This document shows positions 19,713-30,394 of a DNA stretch of 64,000 bases, in pieces. The first letter of the stretch is position 1. Each line of letters starts with the position of its first letter. Below the pieces are notes generated by a model. It was not told the DNA's origin. It saw only the letters and a program-made list of their open reading frames with translations, and did not search any database. The DNA lies in contig NC_008709.1 in NCBI RefSeq assembly GCF_000015285.1, positions 1,302,001 to 1,366,000 of the forward strand, written 5' to 3'. The DNA is from Psychromonas ingrahamii 37 (GTDB lineage: Bacteria > Pseudomonadota > Gammaproteobacteria > Enterobacterales > Psychromonadaceae). The position numbers and the translations under genes were made by a program.

Positions 19713-21031
19713 TATTTTTTCTCAATCATATAATTCGGATTATGTATTTTAATATAGGCTTCCTGACGTATTTCATTCATCCAGGCGTAAACTTCTGCGG
19801 GAAAACGCTGTTGAAATAACAGGCTGTAAGCTTTTTGTTTAGTCGCCTGTTCTGTGGTGTCTGATTCGCGTTTATTTATGACCTCGAGGATGTGCCAACC
19901 ATGCATAGTACGAAACGGCTGGCTGATTTCTCCAACGGGCAGAGAGAGCGCTAATTCTTTAAACTCAGGCACATACATACTGGGATCTGCCCAACCTAAA
20001 TCTCCTCCTTTAACGGCTGAACCTGGATCCTGAGAATATTCGCGGGCAAGTGCTGCAAAGGATTTTTTGCCGTTGATAATATCCTGACGGTAACCCGTCA
20101 ATAATTTTTGTGCTTTTTGATCGCTCAGAATGATATTAGATTTAATCAATATATGTCGTGCATTGACTTCAACCGTCATCACATTTTGAGCTCCTTTTTT
20201 ATCCATTATCTTTATAATATGAAGGCCAAGGTCTGACTTAAAGGGACCTATTACATCCCCTTTATTAGTTTGCTGCTCATTAAATATGCCTGCAAATAAA
20301 GTGGGCATTTCATTGATCGTCCGCCATCCCCAGTCACCTCCTTCAGACGCTTTTGGCCCTTCCGAGTTAAGCAGTGCTAACTGTGAAGCATTGGCCCCGA
20401 GTTTGATTTTTTTAACCAGATCCTGTGCCTTTTTTTCAATACGTTGTTGCTCTGCCGCTGAACTCTCTTTGTCTAACTTAAAAAGAAGATGTACAAAACT
20501 AAATTGGGTGTTTTTTTGTCCCTCAGCATTGATCCGTTTTACCATCTGTTCAACGTCTTGATCCGAAATCGTTATACGGCGGCGAACCTCAATTTGACGA
20601 ATTTCATTGATGGTCAATTCGTCACGAATAGTATCAACAAAGGCAGCGTAATTTTTGCCCTGTTTTTCAAGTTTTGCTTGTAGCTGTTCACTGGTAAGCC
20701 CCTCTTTTTGAGCTATTTGCTGTACCGTTTGTTGCAGTTGCGCATCGTTTATTCGTAATCCGATGCGTTGTGCAATTTGCAGCTGTAAACGGTCAGTGAT
20801 TAATTTATCAAGAATCTGCTTGGTTAATTTATCGCCACTGGGTAATGTTTGATCGCTATTTTTATAACGCTCTTGAATGTCAAGTTGTGCGCGCTGCAAA
20901 TCACTGCTTAGAATAATTTCTTGATTAACAACTGCTTCTATTTTGTCTAACGGTATCTTTTCCGCAAACACCTGCGTTGCGGCCAAAGACGCAAAAAGTA
21001 AAGGCAGGAGAATATTCTTGATAACTTTCAT
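19712..21031 (-). CDS. surA: Periplasmic chaperone/prolyl isomerase SurA
   Basis: I place the start at the ATG giving [20 protein letters not shown], a good signal peptide cleaved after VFA; GGAAAAAA precedes it. The 439-residue protein has the N-terminal chaperone region ([18 protein letters not shown]) and two parvulin domains (about 170-275 and 285-385). The second carries ARHILIKS and [15 protein letters not shown]. SurA escorts outer-membrane proteins, including LptD, through the periplasm. It sits just after lptD and is coupled to pdxA. Confidence 0.96.
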   Translation of the reverse strand: MKVIKNILLPLLFASLAATQVFAEKIPLDKIEAVVNQEIILSSDLQRAQLDIQERYKNSDQTLPSGDKLTKQILDKLITDRLQLQIAQRIGLRINDAQLQQTVQQIAQKEGLTSEQLQAKLEKQGKNYAAFVDTIRDELTINEIRQIEVRRRITISDQDVEQMVKRINAEGQKNTQFSFVHLLFKLDKESSAAEQQRIEKKAQDLVKKIKLGANASQLALLNSEGPKASEGGDWGWRTINEMPTLFAGIFNEQQTNKGDVIGPFKSDLGLHIIKIMDKKGAQNVMTVEVNARHILIKSNIILSDQKAQKLLTGYRQDIINGKKSFAALAREYSQDPGSAVKGGDLGWADPSMYVPEFKELALSLPVGEISQPFRTMHGWHILEVINKRESDTTEQATKQKAYSLLFQQRFPAEVYAWMNEIRQEAYIKIHNPNYMIEKK

Positions 21032-21041
21032 TTTTTTTCCA

Positions 21042-23414
21042 TTATTGTAAGTAAAAAGGACGACCGTAATCAAATAAACTTTGATTACCAGAGCTAAATC
21101 CAACACCACCTAATCCGGTCAGTTCAAAATTTAGTTTGAAATTGTTCTCGGTTTCATAACTTTCTTTTATTGAATCCTCTGAACCATAATATGCTTGCAT
21201 ATAGCTATCGTAGGATAAGTTGATTGCCCAGCAGCATGATTGATATTTTAAGCCAACAATACTCTCGTAGGCGTGTTTGTAATCCACGTCATAATAGTAA
21301 CTGAGATAAGAGGTCCATTGTGAATTCATTGCCCAATTGACTTTAGTCCCCAGCTGATTAATTTTTATGTCCCAGGCTTCATCTTCCGGATTTGCATAAT
21401 AACGATAATTTAACTGCGCAAAGGTATTATTGGCCCAACGTTTCTCCAGAGTAAAATTGGAGCTTTTAAGTTTTCCTTTATTTGAATCCACTGCTAATCC
21501 CGCATGGAAAAAATAATCATTTTCAAAATTAATATCTAACGCACTAATAAGTGAAGAGCGACTCGCGGTATTACTCTTGTTATTATCCTCGCTGTAATCT
21601 GGTACATAGATTTGCGAAGGAGAAAAATAATAATTCTGTCCAATCGCTAAACGTACTTTCTTTTGCCCCTGCGGGTTAATCAAGCTACTGGAAACACCAA
21701 AGGTTATCTGATTAGCATCTGCAATTCTGTCATATCCTGAAAATCGATTATCACGGAATAAACCGTAATAATCGACCTGCATCGCGGTACTATCATAAAT
21801 ACCGATGGCCGATTGATCCTGATAAGGAACGTATAAATATTGAATTTGCGGTACCAGCGTTTGCCGATACTTGTTATTCAATATTGATAATGTACGTTCA
21901 AAATTAACCCCGGAATGTATTTTAAAAGAGGGCAGGTAACGGGTTGCCGTTTTGCTTAATTCATCATACCTCGAATATTTAGTCGCATTGCTTAAATCTT
22001 GCTGATAAAAGCTAAGCATATATTTAAATTCAGTATTAACAAACAGAGAGTTGTAATACAAGGGTAGCGACAGTTTAGGTTCTAAATGGAGTCGGGTACC
22101 GGTATAAACGTCAGTATCGCTGTGGTTAAATTTTGAAATTTCTGAGTGCCAGTCTAATTGTAAACTATGAAAGTTAAGGGGTTGATAAGCATTGAATGAA
22201 AGTTTTGGCACCACTTCGTAGGGTGTGTCCCCGTTACCCAATATTTGGAAACTTCTGACCTCTAATTCACTGCTCCAATTATTTTGATTATATTTTAAAC
22301 TGGCCGTCTGTAATAACTGGTTAGCACTACGCGAACCATACTCTGTCGCAATATCCGTAAAGTAATAATCATCACTGACATGATTATAATTTAGATTAAA
22401 CTGCCAGTTACTAGCAAAGCTCAGCGCATGATCCCAATGGTATAGATAACGGCTTTCGTTGTAAATTTTATCATCGGCTAAATATTCGCCTTGTATTTTA
22501 CCGCTGCCGGCATCGAGCAGATAACGATATTGACCCGCAACTTGAGTGCCTCGATTCTGCATATAGGTCGGCGTAATGGTGGCGTCCATATTTTCTGAAA
22601 TATTGAGGTACAAGGGTTGGCTAAGGGTGAAACCGTTGGAACTTGCAAATTCAAAACTTGGAAATAAAAGACCTGTTTTACGTTTATCCGAAATAGGGTA
22701 AGTAATATAAGGCAAGTAAAAAACCGGGATGTCTTTTATTTTGAGTATCGCGTTATAAGCACTGGCAGTGTCTGCCTTATTGTCGATATAAAGTGTCGTT
22801 GAATCAATCGACCAGGTATTATCTCCAGGGGGGCAGGCGCTATAGGAGGAGTTCTTCAGCTCATACAGATTGTCACCGTTATCATAAATTTTATCTGCAT
22901 CCCCACGCCCTCCCCGACCGTGAAACTGATAATCTGCCTGATATAAAGATGTTTTATTACTGGTTAATTGCCTGTCGATAACGTCTGCAAATAAGGTCAC
23001 TTGGCCATCATTAAAATTCACATTACCTTCTGCAATGATCTTTTCCTGTTCAGGATAATAGGTTAATTTATCAGCGCTTAGATTTTTATTCCCCTGGGTG
23101 AGATTAACATCCTCCTCATAAACCAACTTACTTGGAATCGCATATAATTTCTGCGCATCAATATTAATAGGTTGTTGTTCAACAGGCAGAGTATTAGGAT
23201 CATCTACTCTAGGTGGAACATGTATATAACACTGACGGAAAAAATGTTTCGTATCACGTTCTTGACCTGCAGGTAGTTCTTCAGTAGTTGACGTATTATT
23301 GGTAACAGCATATTGTTGTGTGCTTTCTTTTTCAGGCACAGATTCTGCAGGTTCTTCCGCTCCATTTGCAAATAAAGGTAAGAAAAAGAGTAATGAAGGT
23401 AGTATTTTTAACAT
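21042..23414 (-). CDS. lptD: LPS-assembly outer membrane protein LptD
   Basis: The start giving MLKILPSLLFFLPLFANG provides a signal peptide; longer frames upstream add nothing plausible. The mature protein has an OstA-like beta-jellyroll N-domain (PSKLVYEEDVNLTQGNKNLS, GNVNFNDGQVTLFAD) and a C-terminal 26-strand barrel. Cysteines for the two disulfides are visible: one near the N-terminus (FRQCYIH), one after the jellyroll (SACPPGD) and the adjacent pair near the end (YQSCCWAINL). With LptE it inserts lipopolysaccharide into the outer leaflet. At 790 residues the length is normal. It is the first gene of the lptD-surA-pdxA-rsmA-apaH run. Confidence 0.96.
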   Translation of the reverse strand: MLKILPSLLFFLPLFANGAEEPAESVPEKESTQQYAVTNNTSTTEELPAGQERDTKHFFRQCYIHVPPRVDDPNTLPVEQQPINIDAQKLYAIPSKLVYEEDVNLTQGNKNLSADKLTYYPEQEKIIAEGNVNFNDGQVTLFADVIDRQLTSNKTSLYQADYQFHGRGGRGDADKIYDNGDNLYELKNSSYSACPPGDNTWSIDSTTLYIDNKADTASAYNAILKIKDIPVFYLPYITYPISDKRKTGLLFPSFEFASSNGFTLSQPLYLNISENMDATITPTYMQNRGTQVAGQYRYLLDAGSGKIQGEYLADDKIYNESRYLYHWDHALSFASNWQFNLNYNHVSDDYYFTDIATEYGSRSANQLLQTASLKYNQNNWSSELEVRSFQILGNGDTPYEVVPKLSFNAYQPLNFHSLQLDWHSEISKFNHSDTDVYTGTRLHLEPKLSLPLYYNSLFVNTEFKYMLSFYQQDLSNATKYSRYDELSKTATRYLPSFKIHSGVNFERTLSILNNKYRQTLVPQIQYLYVPYQDQSAIGIYDSTAMQVDYYGLFRDNRFSGYDRIADANQITFGVSSSLINPQGQKKVRLAIGQNYYFSPSQIYVPDYSEDNNKSNTASRSSLISALDINFENDYFFHAGLAVDSNKGKLKSSNFTLEKRWANNTFAQLNYRYYANPEDEAWDIKINQLGTKVNWAMNSQWTSYLSYYYDVDYKHAYESIVGLKYQSCCWAINLSYDSYMQAYYGSEDSIKESYETENNFKLNFELTGLGGVGFSSGNQSLFDYGRPFYLQ

Positions 23415-23643
23415 GAGTAACTCACAAATATGCTTAGAAATTGAAAACGCTAAGCTAAAATAAAATAAAATAAAATAGATCTGGTTATAATAGAACAAAC
23501 TTATCAGAGCTCCAATCTTTGTTACTTATAAATATGTTAAAGTTCTGTATTTTAGGTGAAAAAGAGGCAAAATGAGCAATAGTTAAGCAAATTAAAATAA
23601 TATTGATTCTTTCTCTTTCTAATAAACAAGGTATTTTAACGTT

Positions 23644-24450
23644 ATGCGCATTTGGGGAAAACTACTCGGCGGCTTTTTTGGTTTTATGTTTGGTAATATT
23701 TTTGGCATGTTGCTGGGCGTCTGGTTAGGGCATCGTTTTGATCGTGCACGGGCTAATAATTTCAGTGCGAAAAATAGTTTATTTGGTAATGCTGCCAATA
23801 GCCAGGAACGGCAAAAAATATTTTTTAACGCTACGTTTTCTGTCATGGGATATGTTGCTAAAGCAAAAGGGCAGGTAACACAAACTGATATACAAATTGC
23901 TAACGCTTATATGGATCAAATGCGTCTACAGGGTGCGGCTCGAGAGCGGGCACAGACTTCGTTTTCACAGGGTAAGGCGGGGGAGTTCTCACTTAAAGAG
24001 ACACTTTCTGAGTTTACCCAGATGGTGCGGGGGGAACGCAACCTTCTGCAAATGTTTTTGGGTATTCAGGTGCAGGTTGCTTATTCTGACGGTGTACTAG
24101 ACGAAAATGAAAAAAAGATTTTATATAATATTGCCCAGCAGCTAGGTTTTTCAAGGTTTGAACTGGAACGTTTATTACAGATGATGGAAGGTCAGCAACA
24201 TTTCCATCAAGGTCAGCAACAGCAAACCCAAGCGGCTAATAAAGAAGACGCTTATAAAGTACTTGGTGTTGAAGAGGTTGCAACTGATAAAGAGATTAAG
24301 CGCGCCTATCGCAAACTGATGAGCCAACATCATCCTGATAAATTGGTATCCAAAGGGTTGCCCGATGAAATGATGAATTTAGCCAAAGAAAAAGCACAGG
24401 ATATCCAACGTGCCTATGAGACACTGCGTACCTCTCGGGGATTTAAATAA
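23644..24450 (+). CDS. djlA: Membrane-anchored co-chaperone DjlA
   Basis: The 268-residue protein has an N-terminal glycine-rich membrane segment (LLGGFFGFMFGNIFGMLLGV). A TerB-like central domain (about 60-175), a Q-rich linker (HFHQGQQQQTQAA) and a C-terminal J-domain with HPD in SQHHPDKL follow. DjlA stimulates DnaK and in E. coli affects the Rcs pathway. It is divergent from lptD, as in many gammaproteobacteria. Confidence 0.95.
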   Translation: MRIWGKLLGGFFGFMFGNIFGMLLGVWLGHRFDRARANNFSAKNSLFGNAANSQERQKIFFNATFSVMGYVAKAKGQVTQTDIQIANAYMDQMRLQGAARERAQTSFSQGKAGEFSLKETLSEFTQMVRGERNLLQMFLGIQVQVAYSDGVLDENEKKILYNIAQQLGFSRFELERLLQMMEGQQHFHQGQQQQTQAANKEDAYKVLGVEEVATDKEIKRAYRKLMSQHHPDKLVSKGLPDEMMNLAKEKAQDIQRAYETLRTSRGFK

Positions 24451-24907
24451 GTGTTGATAGCATTTTTACAGCATTAGGGTTTAAAACGTCTCTGTACAGA
24501 TTACCTCTGCATGGGTAATCGGCAAATCTATTGGTTTTAATTAGCTGTAAGCATAAAAAACGATTAAATACGTCGCTCGTCGAACCTTTATGGTGTTTAG
24601 CTGGGCAGTTAAATACCTCTCTCTTACTGAAACGCAAACAGTTACAACATTGATCGTTTCTCTGTTATTAGAATTGCCACTTTTATATCAGCTCTGTTCG
24701 CCAGGAAAGTTTTCTTTTTGCATTCTAAAATTACACCACGCCGTTAAGTGGCGGACTAAAATTATCATTTTTTTTACGTTTTTGGATAGTCCCAAACCGC
24801 TTGCTGATTCCTGCATATTCAAGTGAGTTGGGGATAAATCTGTAATCCGCATCTTGATTATGATTTAATAAAACACTATATTGAATTTTTAAAACGGAGT
24901 TATATTA
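24451..24907. other. Intergenic region between djlA and dapD
   Basis: This 457-base gap has overlapping frames on both strands (24590-24826 plus, 24443-24637 minus). Neither has a ribosome site or a protein I recognise. It may contain worn-out coding sequence, but I cannot support a call. The dapD ribosome site ACGGAG lies at 24893-24898. Confidence 0.35.
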
Positions 24908-25936
24908 ATGTCAACTTTTGCACTTGCTTTTGGTACTGCCACAAAAAACCGCGATCAAAAAATTATTGAAGCTTTCTTTCCTAATCCTATCTTGAATCCA
25001 AGTGATGATCTGGTTTCTGTTATCGGTGCTATTACAGGCTATGAACAGGGTAATCAAGTTATTGAAATAAAAGCTGAAATGTCCGAATATTTAGCGGCTG
25101 CTTTCAACGGCGCTAATGACAGCGCAAATGCGGATTTTGCAACGGCCGCGGCAAAATCAAGCCAACCTTTAGTCTTAGTTATTCTGGCAACAGATGATGC
25201 GCCGCAAAGTGTCGCTGAAGGTTACCTGAAGCTGCAGCTTATCTCGCATCGTTTAGTTAAACCCCATGGTTTAATTTTAGACGGTATTTTTGGCCTACTG
25301 CATAATATTGCCTGGACCAACAAAGGCGCAATCGATCTTCCTGAATTATCTGACCGCCAGATAGAGGCGCGTTTAAAGGGTGAAACTATCACCGTTGATT
25401 GCGTTGATAAGTTTCCTAAAATGGTTGACTACATTGTACCAAGCGGTGTACGCATTGCTGATACCTCTCGCGTACGTTTGGGCGCGCATGTGGGGCAAGG
25501 CACTACTGTGATGCATGAAGGTTTTATCAATTTCAATGCCGGCACAGCTGGCGTCAGCATGATTGAAGGACGAATTTCTGCCGGTGTAATGGTGGGTGAA
25601 GGTACTGATATTGGTGGTGGTGCATCGACCATGGGGACCTTAAGTGGTGGTGGCAAGATGGTCATCACTATTGGTGAAAACAGTTTATTAGGCGCTAATG
25701 CAGGTTTAGGGATTCCACTTGGTAATCGCTGCACTATCGAGGCCGGATTATACATAACAGCGGGTTCAAAAGTGAAAATGCTTGATAATGAAGGTAAAGA
25801 AGCAGGTTATGCTAAGGCGCGTGAACTTGCAAATAAAGATGATTTGCTTTTCCGCCGTAATTCAATGACGGGACAGATTGAATGCTTAGTGAATAAAAGC
25901 GCGGTTGAATTGAACAGTATGCTGCATTCAAACTAA
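24908..25936 (+). CDS. dapD: 2,3,4,5-tetrahydropyridine-2,6-dicarboxylate N-succinyltransferase DapD (long form)
   Basis: The 342-residue protein is the longer DapD type found in Vibrio and relatives, not the 274-residue E. coli type. It succinylates tetrahydrodipicolinate in the lysine/meso-diaminopimelate pathway. The C-terminal half shows left-handed beta-helix hexapeptide repeats (VRLGAHVGQGTTVMHEGFIN, GISAGVMVGEGTDIGGGAST-like, GANAGLGIPLGNRCTIEAGL). GGAG precedes the ATG. It ends at a strong terminator facing yciI. Confidence 0.93.
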   Translation: MSTFALAFGTATKNRDQKIIEAFFPNPILNPSDDLVSVIGAITGYEQGNQVIEIKAEMSEYLAAAFNGANDSANADFATAAAKSSQPLVLVILATDDAPQSVAEGYLKLQLISHRLVKPHGLILDGIFGLLHNIAWTNKGAIDLPELSDRQIEARLKGETITVDCVDKFPKMVDYIVPSGVRIADTSRVRLGAHVGQGTTVMHEGFINFNAGTAGVSMIEGRISAGVMVGEGTDIGGGASTMGTLSGGGKMVITIGENSLLGANAGLGIPLGNRCTIEAGLYITAGSKVKMLDNEGKEAGYAKARELANKDDLLFRRNSMTGQIECLVNKSAVELNSMLHSN

Positions 25937-25962
25937 ATTTTTATATACAGTAAAACAAGCAA

Positions 25963-25987
25963 GGGACTCAATCGAGTCCCTTTTTTT
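25963..25987 (+). terminator. Intrinsic terminator after dapD
   Basis: GGGACTC and GAGTCCC form a 7-bp stem around AATC, followed by seven T. The gene on the other side (yciI) is convergent. Confidence 0.85.
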
Positions 25988-25992
25988 ATAAG

Positions 25993-26292
25993 CTAGGGTA
26001 ATACTTTTTTAAAGGGTTTTACGATGACCTTTTTATAGACGCCGGCGTCCATATAAGGATCCGCATTTGCCCAATTTTGTGCTGCTGCTAAACTGTCAAA
26101 CTCGGCGATAATGGTCGAGCCGGTAAAGCCTGCATCAGCCGGATCTTCACTGTCAATCGCTGGCATCGGACCTGCCACAATTAACCGCCCCTGCTCATTT
26201 AATTGTTGTAAACGTGCAAGATGTGCTGGGCGTGCTTGTTGGCGCAAACTTAAACTGTTTTCCACATCTTGTGAAAAAATAACATATAACAT
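25993..26292 (-). CDS. yciI: YciI family protein
   Basis: The 99-residue protein has the YciI ferredoxin-like fold signatures: [20 protein letters not shown] at the start, the conserved RPAHLARL histidine, and [20 protein letters not shown]. The fold resembles muconolactone isomerase, and the biochemical role is unsettled. It is last in a yciB-yciI pair after trpA, two bases after yciB, the same grouping as in many gammaproteobacteria. Confidence 0.92.
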   Translation of the reverse strand: MLYVIFSQDVENSLSLRQQARPAHLARLQQLNEQGRLIVAGPMPAIDSEDPADAGFTGSTIIAEFDSLAAAQNWANADPYMDAGVYKKVIVKPFKKVLP

Positions 26293-26294
26293 CT

Positions 26295-26864
26295 CTATTC
26301 CTCTGGATTTTTATTGGCAGAGATCTTTTTTTCTGCCGTTGCAGGTAAGTATTTATAAATATAAAGGCCACTTAAAAGCGTAAATGCAAGGGTGATTGCC
26401 AATAAGCCAAACACTTTGAAATTAACCCAAGTCTCCTGCGACAAACTGAATGCAACATAAACATTGACCGCTGATAATACCGCAAACAACAATGCCCAGG
26501 CCATGTTTAGATTATTCCAGATATTGGCAGGCAGGTTGATTTCTTTACTCAGCATCTGTTTGATAATCGGCTTTTTATAGAAAAACTGGCTGACCAGTAA
26601 AGCTAAACTAAACAAGGCATATACCACAGTGACTTTCCATTTAATGAATACGTCATCGTGCAAAACAATAGTTAAAGTGCCAAATACCAGCACCATGCCA
26701 AAGGTAATAACCTGCATTTTCTCAACTTTACCATCTTTGTAATAGTTAAAAGCGAGCATTAACCCCATGCTGACTATTAATGCGCCCGTTGCGATATAAA
26801 TATCGGTCGTCTTAAAGACCACAAAAAAGATAATTAGTGGAATAAATTCAAAAAATTGTTTCAT
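26295..26864 (-). CDS. yciB: Inner-membrane septation protein YciB (IspZ family)
   Basis: The 189-residue protein has about five to six membrane helices and the family start [39 protein letters not shown] and [20 protein letters not shown] are typical. YciB affects envelope synthesis and cell division in enterobacteria and Shigella. It lies 61 bases downstream of trpA with yciI behind it, probably read with the trp operon or from a local promoter. Confidence 0.93.
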   Translation of the reverse strand: MKQFFEFIPLIIFFVVFKTTDIYIATGALIVSMGLMLAFNYYKDGKVEKMQVITFGMVLVFGTLTIVLHDDVFIKWKVTVVYALFSLALLVSQFFYKKPIIKQMLSKEINLPANIWNNLNMAWALLFAVLSAVNVYVAFSLSQETWVNFKVFGLLAITLAFTLLSGLYIYKYLPATAEKKISANKNPEE

Positions 26865-26925
26865 TCTTTTTCCTATTAGAAAAAGTGCAAAGTTACTTTA
26901 AAGTAAGCATTGCACTTTTATTAAT

Positions 26926-27738
26926 TTATTTTTTATCGGTGGCAGCTTTCATTTTACTGATAAATTTATGCATTTCAGAAAGCAGTTTATCCGGGTTATC
27001 TAAGTGTTTTTCAATAATTTTAACCACAGCGGAACCTGAAATTGCGCCAGCAGCTCCCAATTTTATTGCTTCACGTACCTGCTCAGGTGTGGAAATACCA
27101 AAACCCAGTAATGACGGCGGCGCATGATATTTATTTAATGTCGTCAACATATTTCCAATAGGCATACCTGCCTTGGCATGTCCACCGGTCACCCCCGCGC
27201 GGCTTAACAAGTAGGTATAACCCTGTCCATATTCAGCCACTTTTTGTAATGTTTCCTGATCGCCATTAGGGGGCGCTATAAATATTTGGTTAATGGCAAA
27301 TTTTCCAGCCGCAGCGCGGTAAGGCGCACTTTCTTCAAGTGGTGCATCTGCTATTAATATAGAATCGACACCCGCTTTAGAACAACGTTCATAAAAATTT
27401 TCAATACCATTACGATAAACAAGGTTTACATACAATAATAGACCAATGGGAATGGTCGGATGTTTATGACGAATTTCCGCAATGATTTCCAGGCAGCTGT
27501 CTGGTGTTCCACCGGCATTCAAAGCGCGAATAGAGGCATCTTGAATAACAATACCATCGGCGACAGGATCTGAAAAGGGGATCCCTAACTCCAAAGCATC
27601 TGCACCGGCATCAATTAAAGTATCAATTATTTTCAAGGAGAGGGCGCGATTGGGATCACTAAGCATCACAAAAGGAACAAAGGCTCCCTGGTTTTCAGTT
27701 TTAAGACGGGCAAATAAAGCCTGATAACGTTTGCTCAT
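26926..27738 (-). CDS. trpA: Tryptophan synthase alpha subunit
   Basis: The 270-residue TIM barrel cleaves indole-3-glycerol phosphate to indole and glyceraldehyde-3-phosphate and passes indole to TrpB. The catalytic residues are E50 and D61 in [26 protein letters not shown] phosphate loop and [10 protein letters not shown] are also present. Its start overlaps the trpB stop by one base (TAATG), so the subunits are translationally coupled. It is the last biosynthetic gene of the operon. Confidence 0.98.
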   Translation of the reverse strand: MSKRYQALFARLKTENQGAFVPFVMLSDPNRALSLKIIDTLIDAGADALELGIPFSDPVADGIVIQDASIRALNAGGTPDSCLEIIAEIRHKHPTIPIGLLLYVNLVYRNGIENFYERCSKAGVDSILIADAPLEESAPYRAAAGKFAINQIFIAPPNGDQETLQKVAEYGQGYTYLLSRAGVTGGHAKAGMPIGNMLTTLNKYHAPPSLLGFGISTPEQVREAIKLGAAGAISGSAVVKIIEKHLDNPDKLLSEMHKFISKMKAATDKK

Positions 27739-28925
27739 TAGAGAATTCCTCTTTCTTCAAAAATTTCAGCGACGGTAAAGATATCTTTATCACCACGGCC
27801 GGATAAATTAACAATAATGATTTGCTCCTTATCATCATGTTTAATTAGTTTTAAGGCATGTGCTAATGCGTGTGCGGACTCAAGAGCCGGAATAATACCT
27901 TCTTTTAAAGAGAGTTCATGGAAAGCATCTAGCGCTTCGTCATCGGTAGCGTAAACATATTGGGCGCGTCCCGTTTCTGCAAGGTGAGCATGTTGCGGAC
28001 CAACGGACGGGAAATCAAGTCCGGCAGAGATCGAATAAGACTCTTTAACCTGACCATGTTTATCCTGCATCATTAAGGAATGCATACCAAAGAAGATACC
28101 TTTTGAACCATAGGTGATAGGGCAACCGTGTTTACCGGTTTCAATACCGCGTCCTCCTGGCTCAACACCAATCAGTTCAACGCTTGGATCGTCTATAAAA
28201 TCATTGAATATACCGATGGCGTTAGAGCCCCCGCCGACACAGGCAATCACTTTATCAGGTAGCACACCTTCTTTTTTTAATACCTGCTGCTTCGCTTCTT
28301 CACCAATTATTTTCTGGAATTCACGTACAATCGTTGGAAAAGGGTGTGGGCCGGCCACTGTCCCTAATAAATAGTGCGCAGTATCATAACTGCCAGCCCA
28401 ATCACGCAATGCTTCATTACAGGCATCTTTTAATGTTGATGAACCGGAATGAACGGGAATCACTTCCGCGCCCATTAAACGCATACGGAAGACATTGGGT
28501 TTTTGACGTTCACAATCCACAGCACCCATATAAACACGACATTTAAGTCCAAGTAATGCACAAGCTAATGCCGCTGCAACACCGTGTTGGCCGGCACCCG
28601 TTTCTGCAATAATTTCTTTTTTACCCATGCGTTTAGCGAGTAATGCCTGCCCTAAAACTTGGTTGGTTTTATGTGCACCTCCGTGGAGCAGATCTTCGCG
28701 TTTAAGGTAAAGTTTGGTTTTTTTACCTTTAGTCAGGTTGCGACATAATGTTAAGGGCGTCGGGCGACCTGCATATTCGGTTAATAATTCAGATAACTCT
28801 GCTAAAAATTCAGGATCTGTTTGCGCTCTTACAAATTCAGCTTCTAACTGTTTTAATGCGGGGACCAGAATTTGGGGTACAAACATACCACCAAATTGAC
28901 CAAAGTAAGGATTTAGTTTTTCCAT
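27738..28925 (-). CDS. trpB: Tryptophan synthase beta subunit
   Basis: The 395-residue PLP enzyme joins indole and serine. The PLP lysine is K86 in [20 protein letters not shown], and the phosphate-binding GGGSNAIG is present. This is the standard TrpB1 type. It lies 59 bases after trpCF and overlaps trpA. Confidence 0.98.
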   Translation of the reverse strand: MEKLNPYFGQFGGMFVPQILVPALKQLEAEFVRAQTDPEFLAELSELLTEYAGRPTPLTLCRNLTKGKKTKLYLKREDLLHGGAHKTNQVLGQALLAKRMGKKEIIAETGAGQHGVAAALACALLGLKCRVYMGAVDCERQKPNVFRMRLMGAEVIPVHSGSSTLKDACNEALRDWAGSYDTAHYLLGTVAGPHPFPTIVREFQKIIGEEAKQQVLKKEGVLPDKVIACVGGGSNAIGIFNDFIDDPSVELIGVEPGGRGIETGKHGCPITYGSKGIFFGMHSLMMQDKHGQVKESYSISAGLDFPSVGPQHAHLAETGRAQYVYATDDEALDAFHELSLKEGIIPALESAHALAHALKLIKHDDKEQIIIVNLSGRGDKDIFTVAEIFEERGIL

Positions 28926-28984
28926 TTTTAATAACCTTTTATTTTATACAAGGTGATGCCACCTTAGAATAAATGAATAATATT

Positions 28985-30394
28985 TTATCGCTGCAGGTAA
29001 TGTTTTATTGCTGAAAATGCGGCGTTTAATTTTAGCGGATCTTTTTTGCCGGGTGCAGATTCAACACCTGAATTGAAATCTAACCCTGCGCAGCCTATCA
29101 AACAGGCTTGCTGTGCATTTTCAGGGGTTAAACCACCGGCCAGTATTATCTTGCTTTTAATCTCACTGCTTAAACTGTCCAGCAAAGTCCAGTCAAAGGC
29201 TCTACCTGTTCCCCCTGTTTGCTCACCGACCCGGGTATCTAATAGGTGCTTTTGAACATTAAATTTTTCAAAATCAGGCAAACTATCCACCACACCATGG
29301 GCTTTCCATATTTCACATTTTTCCGGCAACAAAGCGCGTAACACTTTAATATATTTTGGATTTTCATCACCGTGTAACTGTACAGCCGTTAATCCTAAGT
29401 GTTTAACGGTATAGCTGATTAATTCAGGCTCTTCATTTTGAAAAACACCTACATATAATAGTGGTGCACCGAGCATCACTAAACGCGCTTCCTCCATATC
29501 CACAAAACGTTTTGACTTTTCAACAAAGATTAAACCGCCATAAACTGCGCCCGCTTTATAAACATCCGCAGCAGCGCTAGGATGGGTTAAACCGCAAACT
29601 TTGTTACTGCCTAAAATCAATTTTCTACAAGCGCTATCAATATTGGGTTGGCCCATAATTGCGCTACCAACTAAAAAACCGTTTGCATATTTACTCAGCT
29701 GTTTAATCTGACTATGGTTGTAAATACCCGATTCAGAAATAACAATACGGTCTGCCGGTATTTTAGCTGCCAGCTCTTTGGTACGATTTAAATCAATACT
29801 TAGATCACGTAAGTCACGATTATTTATGCCAATAATTTTTGCATTTAATGCAATGGCACGTACCAGCTCATGCTCATTACTGACTTCTGTTAAGACCCCC
29901 ATATTAAGACTATGTGCAGTGTTGCGATAAGCCTGATAAGCATCATCATCTAAAACAGACAGCATTAATAATATCGCATCGGCTTTATAATAGCGTGCCA
30001 GATAAATTTGGTAGGGATCAATAATAAAATCTTTACAAATGACCGGTTGGGATACTTGCTCCCGAACTTTACGGATATATTCAAAATCACCTTGGAAGTA
30101 TTTTTCATCCGTCAGTACCGATATTGCATTGGCATAATTTTTATAAGTCCCGGCAATCAGATCCAAATCAAAATTTTCCCGAATTAACCCTTTCGACGGG
30201 GAGGCTTTTTTACACTCTAAAATAAAGACAGTGTCAGGTTTATCTAATGCTTCATAAAAATAGCGATCGCTCTCTGTTATTTTATCTTTGAAGCTTATCA
30301 GGGGTTGTTTTTGCTGACGCGCTTTTACCCACTCGACCTTATCCGCTATAATTTTTCCCAGAATAGTATTCTCTAGGCTTTTATCATTTAACAT
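28985..30394 (-). CDS. trpCF: Fused indole-3-glycerol phosphate synthase / phosphoribosylanthranilate isomerase
   Basis: The 469-residue fusion has TrpC in the N-terminal half (ILGKIIADKVEWVKARQQ, FILECKKASPSKGLIR, VICKDFIIDPYQIY, ISESGIYN). TrpF makes up the C-terminal half (KVCGLTHPSAAADVYKAGAV, AVQLHGDE, LLDTRVGEQTGGTGRAFDW, GLDFNSGVESAPGKKD). It carries out two consecutive steps, isomerisation of phosphoribosylanthranilate and ring closure. Fusion of trpC and trpF is usual in enteric and marine gammaproteobacteria. It overlaps trpD by 7 bases. Confidence 0.97.
   Translation of the reverse strand: MLNDKSLENTILGKIIADKVEWVKARQQKQPLISFKDKITESDRYFYEALDKPDTVFILECKKASPSKGLIRENFDLDLIAGTYKNYANAISVLTDEKYFQGDFEYIRKVREQVSQPVICKDFIIDPYQIYLARYYKADAILLMLSVLDDDAYQAYRNTAHSLNMGVLTEVSNEHELVRAIALNAKIIGINNRDLRDLSIDLNRTKELAAKIPADRIVISESGIYNHSQIKQLSKYANGFLVGSAIMGQPNIDSACRKLILGSNKVCGLTHPSAAADVYKAGAVYGGLIFVEKSKRFVDMEEARLVMLGAPLLYVGVFQNEEPELISYTVKHLGLTAVQLHGDENPKYIKVLRALLPEKCEIWKAHGVVDSLPDFEKFNVQKHLLDTRVGEQTGGTGRAFDWTLLDSLSSEIKSKIILAGGLTPENAQQACLIGCAGLDFNSGVESAPGKKDPLKLNAAFSAIKHYLQR

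Noticed and set aside
24443..24826. Overlapping short frames in the djlA-dapD gap, possibly transposase remains
   Set aside because: No motif of any transposase family could be recognised and no inverted ends are seen.
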